DNA from: Stereocaulon alpinum | Lineage: Eukaryota > Ascomycota > Lecanoromycetes > Lecanorales > Stereocaulaceae | Assembly: GCA_018257865.1 (NCBI GenBank) | Contig: JAEUBA010000041.1 | Span: forward strand, 1 to 64,000 | DNA length: 64,000 bases | Direction: 5' to 3' | Shown: in pieces, positions 55,805 to 64,000 of the stretch | Numbering within the stretch: position 1 is the stretch's first letter | How the letters are laid out: each line of letters begins with the position of its first letter | Notes under the pieces: generated by a model | Database searches by the model: none | Told to the model about the DNA's origin: nothing | What the model saw: only the letters and a program-made list of their open reading frames with translations | Position numbers and translations under genes: made by a program

Positions 55805-57176
55805 CTATCCCACTCCCACTCCCAGTCCCCTCCCCTCCTTCTTCCCCCTCGCATCCATCTCAACCGGCTCCCTCCCAACCTCCAGCCCCTCCATCTGCTG
55901 CATGCCCATCTGTCCCTGCCCCAGCCCCAGTCCGTCCGGAAACTGTCCCACAAACCCCGGACTCCCCATAGGACTGCTCGTAAGACTGCGCGGATCTTTC
56001 TGCTCGCTCGGCGGACTCGCGAGCTCGGAGCTCGTGGTCCCGTAAGCGGAGGTGGGGGGTGGGGGGGCGAGCATGTGGATTGTTTTTCGCTTGCGGAGGA
56101 TGTAGATTAGGGCGAGGAGGAAGGCGAGGAGGACGGCGGCGGAGGCTATTGCTATGCCGGCTATGGCGCCGGGGGAGAGGGTGGAGGAGGAGGAGGTGGT
56201 GGAGGAGGAGGGGGTGGTGTTGGAGTTGCTGGAGGAGGATGTTGTGGGGGAGAGGGATACGAGGGTTGGGATGAAGTGGGTGGGTATAGCGCTGACACTC
56301 GGTGAAGCGGCGTTTGCGACACCGGAGGCTGATAGGTTGACATAAGCGGCGCAATCCGGGTCCAGGGCGAGCGGGCAAGTGTCTGCCATGCACAAACTTG
56401 AGAGCACTTGCTGTGAGCCTTGTGTAATTGGCGGACCGCAGGCTACGTTGTAGACGGAATTCAATTGCGTGTTAATGGTACTGGCATCATTCTGCGAGAA
56501 GCCGTAATGTTGGGCCGCTAGTGTCGTTTGGGCGATGAAGTGCCCAATGTCGGTTTGGTTGAGATTCATGAACTTGTGCACATACGCGAGGTTAGGGGGC
56601 GGGGGAGCGCTGTTGGGGATAGGAGGAGGTATGGCGGGGTCGGAGCAGTCAAAGACGCCGGTGGAGGCTTCGTAAATGTGAGTAAAGAGGCGGCTGGATA
56701 AGATGGTTTGTCAATCGGTGGGTTACAGGAATGAAAGGGAAATATTTGCGAGGATGGACGCACTATTGGTTCGTAGAACTTTGCATCGTCGGCACATCCG
56801 TAGAGCCATTGATAAAAGCGTAGAGAGGATCAAGTCCTCCGCCATCAAGCCAATTGAGTGATGCGGCCTGGTTGTTCAGATTCGTCGAGTCGATCGAACC
56901 ATTGAACCAGGGCAGGAGATTCACACCAAGCTTCGTGCCTTGGTATGGAAAGGTGCCCGGGTTGAGGATTCCCGTTAAGTCGGACGATATGTTCGTAGAG
57001 CCTGGCGGAGCGCCAGCGAAGGCTAGCGTGATGATCTTCTGCGTGAGTTGGTACTGGGTTTGGCTGGTGTTGCTTCCGTAGAGCAACTCCGCGTAGTAAT
57101 CACAAATTGAGGCATTCTGTGGACGTTGTGCTAAGATTGTGACTCCAAAACTCAGCGCGACACAAAGTATGAACAT
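55805..57176 (-). CDS. Secreted type I single-pass membrane protein of unknown function (433 aa, two exons)
   Basis: The exons are 56,764-57,176 and 55,805-56,693, with a 70-nt intron (GTGCGT...TCCAG); the junction gives STNQYRLFTHIYEAS. The start at ATG 57,176 gives a clear signal peptide (MFILCVALSFGVTILAQ). The frame is open five codons further but begins with TTG. The ectodomain of about 250 residues has several Cys (ASICDYY, FDCSDP, NVACGPP, SLCMADTCPLALDPDCAAY) and N-glycosylation sequons (NGS, NTS, NIS). It is followed by a Ser/Thr-rich stalk, a transmembrane helix (IAGIAIASAAVLLAFLLALI) with basic stop-transfer RKRK, and a Gly/Pro-rich cytoplasmic tail. This layout is typical of fungal plasma-membrane or wall-sensor-like proteins. 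The family is unnamed to me. Confidence 0.8.
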
Positions 57177-58943
57177 ACCGGACTCTGTCAACTTCCGTCA
57201 AGCGGCGTTGAGATACAGAGCAAGGGGAGCAGGGTTGGGTTTAGATATCTGGAGAGGGGGAGACCGACCATCTCGTTCGGACGGGCGCAGCTCTCAGCCT
57301 GGTCCTGGCTTAATTCATCGACGCTTTGTTATCCCATGGCAAGCATTGGTTCCTAAGTCCGACTAGATGCATGTCAGATTAGACGTGAGAGAGCGGGGGC
57401 CGCAGTAGGGTTTCTGTAGATTGTTCAAGGCTTGGCCTAAACAGGTAGGTTCTTTCGTGGAACCAGCCACGACTTGCCAAGGACCCAGAGATGCAGAATA
57501 TTTTCAGTAAAATCTTTAATAAAGCATGCTATAAATGGCGCAACAATAGAGACTTGACTTTTGAAAATGATCAAGGGGAAAAAGGAGGAATATAGGATCT
57601 AATTTCATGGATCTTTGTACCGTCCAAGCAAGGGCATGAGAAGCTAAGTGCAGATTGGCTCTCGAAAGAGTATTCGCGCAGTGCAGGACTGTACCGTAAG
57701 AGCACAGATGATTGTCCTTCCAAGGTACCCCTTACACCAGAATGCCTTTATTATGCAGAATCAATGGGCAAGATGCACTCTTACAAATCGGACGGGACGA
57801 CAGTCTCTAACTGCAGACGAAATTATGGAAACTCGTAGCGTCGCCTAGGGCTAAGATGCCCATGCTTTAATCACTCGTTTATCGAAGACGGCAGAGGGAG
57901 CGTTCCGCTCCAGCAGACCGGTGTCCGTCATCTGGTGCAATCCCGTCTTGAACCTTTCAGTGCACCACCTGTGGACGATAAGGACGGGCAAGGGTCAGCT
58001 GTCAGATGGCTTTTCGTTGCAGACATCATTGGCAAGACGTTGGATGAAGCTCGTTGGGCTGGGTGCCGGAAAATCTAAGGGTCTCCTTAGCGAGCTTAGC
58101 GTGCTTAGCGTGCTTGACAGCGGGAGCGACTGCCCTCTAAATAGCGCTATGCACCTTAGTTCTAATGCAAGCCCTTCTCGTCAAGAACAAAAGAGGGAAT
58201 GCTTGCGATTCCGGAAGGATCCCAGGACGCGGAGCCTGCAGCCGCCCGAAGAACTCCCAACACACCTATTACGCCTCTCACCCACCATCTTACACCGTTG
58301 ATCGGCCCTTCAGGTAGCCCCTCGCTTTCTGTATGGCTAGACAGCCGTGAGGCAACGCGGGGGACCCCCCATTTCTATGAGGAAGCTAGATAGTGGTGGG
58401 CCTGGAAGGACTTGGTGGTGGTAGGCTACTAATTTAAGGTCCCGCTCTGGAGTCGTAGAACTATGGAGCCCGTCCAGGGATCATGGACTCTTTTCTATTG
58501 TTGGCGAGCCCTTCTGACCACTTATCAGATATATTAATCATATTGCTGCCAACTTCCGCATGCCTTTTTATAGACAAAGATGTGCGAACAATTCCTCTGT
58601 ACAGATGAGGATTCGAGCTCTAATTGTGCTGGGGTGGTGCTAGGTCAGCTGAAGATTCACATTATTGGTGCGGCTATTTCCTTGGCATATGATTATCCCC
58701 AAGAGAAAACATGCACCATTGTATCAATATCATAGGCCAAATAATTCCTGTTTCTGTAACGGGAGCTTACTTTTGGGAGATTGTCATTTAATACCATGCA
58801 GGCCTGGGATTTGTTAAGAAGAGAACAACACAGACTTTTGTAGTATGTTCATGAATATTTGAGGCAAGTATCGTCCAGGCACAACTCATGCTCGACGACT
58901 TCATCAACATTTTTTACTATGGACTGTAACATCAGTGACGAGC
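57177..58943. other. Intergenic region between the secreted membrane protein and HAM-2
   Basis: 1.77 kb. It contains the degraded frame at 57,851-58,180. A short plus-strand motif, gcttagcgtg, is repeated near 58,095-58,115. No intact gene or RNA gene is recognised. Confidence 0.4.
57851..58180 (-). pseudogene. Unknown gene relic with one in-frame TGA
   Basis: One minus-strand frame is open for about 110 codons except for a single TGA: SLPLSSTLSTLSSLRRPLDF, then SFIQRLANDVCNEKPSDS, stop, then PLPVLIVHRWCTERFKTGLH and VFDKRVIKAWAS before a TAG at 57,851. TGA is one transition from CGA or TGG. An intron ending at the CACAG before GTGG is a possible alternative, but I found no donor that keeps frame. 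The family is not recognised. Confidence 0.35.
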
Positions 58944-61900
58944 TCATGCCCATCCCTCCATCGCTAGTGGTCCGCCCTCAAACTCTATCCCTCCACCCGG
59001 TGCTCCCTCTGGTCCGCCACCAGCTTCCTCTTCCTCCATGCTACCAACACCGCCCAAGCCCCAGCCCATCTTTTCGAGTTCTCTAGAAAAGAAGTCATAC
59101 TCCTCCGCCCCTTCTTCACCTCCAACTCCAATCTTCCCCTCTCCTTCCTTCGTGCCCTCCATCGCTGCTCGGAATTCTCTAAGATGCCACCAGTGGACGA
59201 GACTCCTCCCAGCTTGCTCTAGTGGCACGGCTTCCTCGACGACCCCGTCTACGTCGCCGCCACATAGCCACTCATCCCTTAGTTCGGGTCTGCAGTGCAA
59301 ATAGATTGCCGTAATGACTCGCATGTTCGTTTGTCGCCACTTGCGACCACAGTAAGGAACTTGCGATTTGAACAACTTGAGGGTATACAGACGCAATTCG
59401 GGTTGGGGTATCTTCAATGCCTTACGCAAGATAGTGCTGGATTTGTACTGCACGAGTAATAAAGCACGATGTGTTTTTCGTTTAGTGATTTTCTGAAGGA
59501 TGCGCAAAAGGTTGATATTTGTGAGAAAGAAACGAGGAGCGTAATTCGTTATTGGGGTTTGAGGCAAAGCCGTGGTAGGGTAGCCGAGTTCGTCGACCTC
59601 AGGTCGAGGCGCGGCGGGCGGTGGAGGAGAGTGTGGCGGAGATTGTGACGTTCGGCTGTGGCGATGCTTGCGAATTGGAGGTGGTGCGGCTTCATCTTCG
59701 CTGGATGTTGACGAGGAGAGAGCAGGCTGCGGCGGTGAGGTGGGAGGATGTTTCGAGTTGAGATAGCAGAAGTAAAAGAAGCTGTGGGTTATTAGCATGG
59801 TAAAGTGTAATGGACGCTATCCAACTTACTCAAGATCTTCGCGATCATTCCGTTGATCGACCGCTCGATCGACGTCTTGATGGGCAAAGTATTTGAGGAT
59901 CAGAGGTAGGTAATTGGCATCAAGAAGGAGCTGGCCAAAGTATTCGTATTTGAGAATATCTTCGAGAAGGTCAGTGAGGCTGCAACAATTATTTAACAAG
60001 CATCAGGCAACTCACGTGACAGTTTGAACCATTTCAGTAGCATCAGGAGCACCCCGGAAACAGCTTTCGATATGATCTCCCTTGATCGCACTGCGTTCAA
60101 CTCTTCGACCGCAGGGTCTGTGCCATCCTCATTTTCTGAAAGCTGGCCATTTGCCAAACCATTGATATTTGCTGACGAATTCGGGTTAGTCCTCTTCCTA
60201 CCTGGAGCATCGCCTTCTTCCCCAAATGAGATTCCATTCGGCATCCCGTTCTGGCCGTTCTGAGCCACTAGGGCTGACACGTTGCTAAACAATGCCCTCC
60301 AGAGGACCATGACCACAGACTGGAGATGCGGTAAAGTATCGCGCTAGAGAGCTAATTAGCCACATGAGCTCATTGATGCTAGGCTAACCCACATAGAAAT
60401 CGTTGACAGCATCTAAACGTTTCTGGACGATTTCATTGTCCGTCTCCTTCTCATCATCAGGTTCCTCCGCTTTGCGATGCTCTTTGAGTTCGTCTTCAAG
60501 CCTTTCATCAGCCTCCTCTGCCTCGTCTTCCTCGCCTTCAAAGTCAGAGTCTTCGTGGGAACATCGATCGTCATCCTTGAAATCGTCATTCCAGCCTCTC
60601 TCATATTTAATGAACTTCTCCCGAACATCCCATAGTTGCCGTATCGATCGTGTCATTCTCATTCTACTCGCAAACAATTGTCCAGCCTCGAGTATGGAAG
60701 TTGGCACATCACTACCTTCCCATCGCCTGCCTACAAGCTGGTCTTGCAGCCCGGTGTTGCCTTTACCGCCGATCTCGTTACTTGTATCATCCAACGGAGG
60801 GTACAGAAAAGGAAAATTCTGGTTAGTCTGGTAATTCTGCTTCTTCCCACCTTTCCCTCCAGGTCCAGCTGGTGATGGTGGTGGGGATGGCGCCGGCGTC
60901 GAGATATGCACCGGCTGATTGAATATCGAGCCGCCTCTATTATTAAGATTTGCTCCTGCCGTAGCTTGAAGATTTTCGTGGCTTGGTTGGCGGCTGGGGT
61001 GGTTAGGCAGAGGAGGTAAGATTGAATTGTTTTCTAGCTCTATTGGCACCAATGGTGGAGGGGGGCAGTAGGCAGGATATTTTGATGTGATCTCTTGGCG
61101 GAATAGATGGTAGTCCAAGGGTGATGCAGTAATGATGGTTTTATCCTGCTCTTCCGCACCAAGATCGCTCTTCTCCCTCAGCGCGGCTTTGCTCTCCTCT
61201 ACATCGTGTATATTGCCGAAGAGCAGAAGTACTGTCTTCCAAAATAGGAGTAGTACCTTGCGAATCTATGTAAGCTCATGATCCTAAATATTTACTGATC
61301 GGTACGTACTTTTGGTAGCGGGATATGTGAGGCTTCGTCCCAGCGGAGCTTCGCCATGATTTGGGTCAATACAAGCAGAATGCTTGGCTTCAGGCCAGCT
61401 ACAGTCATGGAAATCAGCCATTCTTCAGGTGTTCAGTGCTAAATTGAGTTTGACGTACCAAAAGCGTCTCGTATGACTGTACCTTCTTGCTTTGAGTGTT
61501 GCCATCGACTGGACTCAGCAAGCAAGTATAGTGAAGTGAGAGTCTGATTCACTTCGATTTGCTTGAGAAACCGCAAGGACGATGACTTTTCATCTTGCGA
61601 TGACGGTCCATCAAATGAGCCTTCTGCCTCTCTAAAATACGAACATTAGCTGGTGTGGGGGAAACGAAGGGGACGGACGGAAGAGAGCAGTGGACTGACT
61701 GACTGTTCGCTTTCCCATAATCTTTTGAGCACGTCAAGCAACTTCTGAACAGCGCCATGCCTGCCGAGCATCCTTGTCCCGTTGGCAATCCACTTGAGCT
61801 GAAGCTTGGGTTTTGTCTGTTGAGAACCCACCCATTCAATGTCAGCAGGACTAAGATCGGACTCCTGGTCTGCCGTATCCAACCCAGCAGTGTTCCCCCA

Positions 61901-62584
61901 GACCCCAAGCGCGATATACGATATACATTCCAGACTCTTAAGTCTCGAAGAGATGTCAGAATTGTCCAATGCCTTGAGAGCCCCCATGACGAAGCTTTCC
62001 CGACTTTCTGTTTCCACATCCGTCCATTCTAAAGCTCTATCTGACGGATCCGGCTGCTCAGCTTGCGCTTGCTCCCATTTGTCGTTGAACGTTCCCTTTG
62101 CCCTTAAAAGCATGTATCTTTCCTCCTCCGTATATGAAAACCATTCTTCCAGCTCTTCAGGGAATGATCTTGTCTCTGAGTAGTCGTACGCGTAGGCGGT
62201 GGGTTCCAACTTCGGTAGATCTGTGACTAGTCTCTTCAATTGGAGCAAGCTCAGCGAGTCTGTTGGATTGCTTGGCTGGTCGTGTGACTGTGGTGGATTG
62301 GGCGGAGGTTGCTGAGGTGGGGCAGGCGATGAACCTTCTCGACGGAGAACAGGACGGGCAATAGGTTTGGGAGGACTGGGTACAGCGTTGGCAAGGATTT
62401 TAGGGCTTCCTCCTGCTTGTGCATCCTGGGCTCTTCTGGACTCGATTCGGGCGTTGAAGTCTGATGCTGATGCGTCGTTGGGGGAGATGGTGGATATGTC
62501 CGCTCCAGCTTCGTCAACCTCGTCGGCCTTTACAATGATTGCAGCACTTGCCTCAGAGGCTTCTATGGGCTCGGTGTAGTCCAT
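58944..62584 (-). CDS. ham-2: STRIPAK complex protein Far11/HAM-2 (STRIP1/2 homologue; 1103 aa, seven exons)
   Basis: The exons are 61,704-62,584, 61,459-61,631, 61,310-61,398, 60,393-61,265, 60,016-60,343, 59,830-59,959 and 58,944-59,781. Introns are 44-72 nt and the total is exactly 1104 codons. The amino-terminal part holds the N1221-type region (EELEEWFSYTEEERYML through LLLFWKTVLLLFG). An acidic low-complexity stretch (about residues 620-650) and a Pro-rich loop follow. The carboxyl part is DUF3402-like (VLLMLLKWFKLSHILKYEYF, then LLLDANYLPLILKYFAHQD). The family scaffolds striatin/PP2A complexes at the nuclear envelope and ER and is needed for hyphal fusion and development (Neurospora HAM-2, yeast Far11). 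Exon 6 uses a GAAG acceptor; a nearer-consensus GCAG 20 nt upstream would break the frame. Confidence 0.9.
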
Positions 62585-63530
62585 GATGTCAAAGGGATAG
62601 CAAGCTAGCCGGTTTATGGTACTGGTACATACTTAGGGACATGCTGCCACAGAGCAGATCGCCATGTCAGCTCTAGCTTCACACAGCAATCTCTGCTCAT
62701 GGACTATCAATGCACTATACAACCAGCGCTCACTCCATAGTACTATAAAAGGAGAGATCTCGATTACACAGGAGCGCAGCATAAGATGTCTCGAGCCCCT
62801 ACTAGCGCCCGTTTTGCTTCGGCAAACCTTCCTCGCTCATGATTGAGCCCTAACCCTAGATTGAAGCCCGTCTCCCCATGTCATGCATGACTGTAGCTGA
62901 CAAACGTTGACAAGATATTGCAACGCTCCACCTGCCAATCATATTTCCTAGAGAAGCATATTAACAGCCGATATAATCGAGTGTTCATATATCTACGACA
63001 TCCTTCACCATGTAACGTTGGCCCACATCGAGATTTCAAGAACTCCAGATTCGAATGCCGGGCAGTTCAAATTAGCCTTCAACCACTCGTTGATTTTGTT
63101 TACCCCTTGGTCAAACACTGTTCTTGGCTGCTCGGTATTGGGTAGTCACGGGAATCTTCAACAGTGTCATGGATCTAGATCGTCGATATTGAATCACGTG
63201 TCTCATCCTATGTCTCACTTCGGACAAGTTTCTAGATCCCGTGTGCCAGGCTCCATAGTCAATGAGACTCTTGGACGCAATCCCGATTACTATCTGTCTA
63301 TATCAAGGCTTGAGACCTCAGCTGCTGAACATCATAAACTGGACAGTGTCGGTCTCAGCAAGGAATATCGAGGTACAGCTAGAAATGATTCGTGGTTGAA
63401 CGGAGTGATCCTGCCTTTCTTCTCTCTATTGTACGTGAGCGAAGACTTGAAAAGGGGTGTGCTTGTTGAACTGTTCGTTTTCTATACGCAAGTCACACAA
63501 CTATGTGTCTCCTATCTTAGACCAAGACTA
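62585..63530. other. Intergenic region upstream of HAM-2
   Basis: 946 bp including the presumed ham-2 promoter. A telomere-like CCCTAACCCTA occurs at 62,848-62,858. A plus-strand open frame at 63,018-63,731 partly overlaps the zinc-finger gene and was judged a shadow. Confidence 0.4.
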
Positions 63531-63980
63531 CTACGAAAGAAGCTCCCGCCCAGCAATAGCATAGCTCGTTACCTCACTCTTCCTGTTCCTATTCATACCT
63601 TGGTAATCACTCGGATGTCTCTCCTCATGCTTCTTAAGCTCGCCCTTATTCCTATACCCACAACCACACTGACCGCAAACGAATGGCTTGGGTTCAGCAG
63701 GCACATCAGGATGCGCATCCCTCTGATGTAGATTAAACTTTCCACGATGATCGAAGCGTTCGGAGCATACTTTGCAAGTGTACTTTAGCTCCTTGGTGGG
63801 TTTTCTCGCAGGCGAGTTTGCGGATGTGAGCATGCTGTTGCTTTGGTCTCGGATACGCATTTCTAGGAGGGTCATGTTTCTCTCGAGATCCCAGCACTTC
63901 TCTTGTTCGTACGCAGTGTCTGGTATTCCGCACGTGCCTGGTTTGGGAGACATGAATGTGGCGGAGCGGCGTGGGGCCAT
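63531..63980 (-). CDS. C2H2 zinc-finger protein (149 aa as read; gene may extend beyond the window)
   Basis: Two zinc fingers are visible: YTCKVCSERFDHRGKFNLHQ (C-x2-C...H-x4-H type, completed by RDAH) and FVCGQCGCGYRNKGELKKHE (completed by RH). The amino-terminal 65 residues are polar, with a possible short coiled coil (NMTLLEMRIRDQSNSM). Two fingers in tandem suggest DNA binding and a transcription-factor role. ATG 63,980 (MAPRRSATFMSPKPG) is the first in frame, but the frame stays open to the window edge, so an upstream exon or earlier start is possible. A GTAACG after KSE could be a donor, so the 3' end (VTSYAIAGRELLS) is also uncertain. Confidence 0.7.
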   Translation of the reverse strand: MAPRRSATFMSPKPGTCGIPDTAYEQEKCWDLERNMTLLEMRIRDQSNSMLTSANSPARKPTKELKYTCKVCSERFDHRGKFNLHQRDAHPDVPAEPKPFVCGQCGCGYRNKGELKKHEERHPSDYQGMNRNRKSEVTSYAIAGRELLS

Positions 63981-64000
63981 GGCTGTACAGTGGTGATCTG

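Noticed and set aside
59960..60015. Suspected one-base assembly error in ham-2 at intron 5
   Set aside because: Using the downstream GAAG acceptor restores the frame and the conserved motif, so no error needs to be assumed.
63018..63731. 237-codon plus-strand frame near the right edge
   Set aside because: It overlaps the C2H2 zinc-finger gene on the other strand and lacks recognisable motifs, so it is a shadow.

Overview
The window is nuclear DNA of a filamentous ascomycete (Pezizomycotina). This rests on short GT-AG introns (44-138 nt), the mitochondrial and STRIPAK gene set, a SidA/SidC-type siderophore pair, and transposons inactivated by repeat-induced point mutation (RIP). A Dothideomycete is a reasonable guess; the class cannot be fixed from sequence alone.

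Region 1-13,083 and region 16,179-21,533 are AT-rich, TpA-rich transposon graveyards. CpA and TpG are almost gone while CpG survives, so nearly every Gln codon is now TAG/TAA, Cys and His have become Tyr, and Trp has become stop. Reading through these stops shows a chromodomain-type Ty3/Gypsy pol (1-2,690), a Tc1/mariner-like transposase tail (4,395-4,740), two tandem repeats, and two nearly full-length Ty1/Copia elements in opposite orientation (7,688-13,083 plus; 16,179-21,533 minus). The Copia pair encloses a 3.1 kb GC-balanced island that carries a small secreted-protein candidate and a RIP-scarred gene relic.

From about 21.5 to 29 kb lie accessory genes: a degraded minus-strand ORF, a 454-aa membrane protein with a 16-nt first exon, a calcineurin-like phosphoesterase, and a STAND-N-terminal/ankyrin protein broken by one extra base. 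From 29.1 to 43.6 kb is an intracellular/ferrichrome-type siderophore locus: L-ornithine N5-monooxygenase (minus, 3 exons) divergent from a 3682-aa NRPS (plus) with order (partial C)-A-T-C-A-T-C-T-C-T-C. Their 1.9 kb shared promoter contains a perfect ATCTGATAA site for the iron-responsive GATA repressor. SidA makes N5-hydroxyornithine and the NRPS would assemble the peptide; no acyl-transferase or transporter lies beside them.

From 44.7 kb on are densely packed housekeeping genes: Aim32 (bis-His [2Fe-2S]), a Cyc2-like mitochondrial flavoprotein, an APC/LAT amino-acid permease, an MMTAG2-domain protein with a 22-nt micro-exon, a small unknown ORF, the mitochondrial release-factor methyltransferase Mtq1/HemK, a secreted single-pass membrane protein, the STRIPAK protein Far11/HAM-2 (7 exons, 1103 aa), and a C2H2 zinc-finger protein at the right edge. 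Several small relics (51.1, 52.8 and 57.9 kb) lie between them. Exon structures were assembled by hand; each multi-exon model reported closes in frame.
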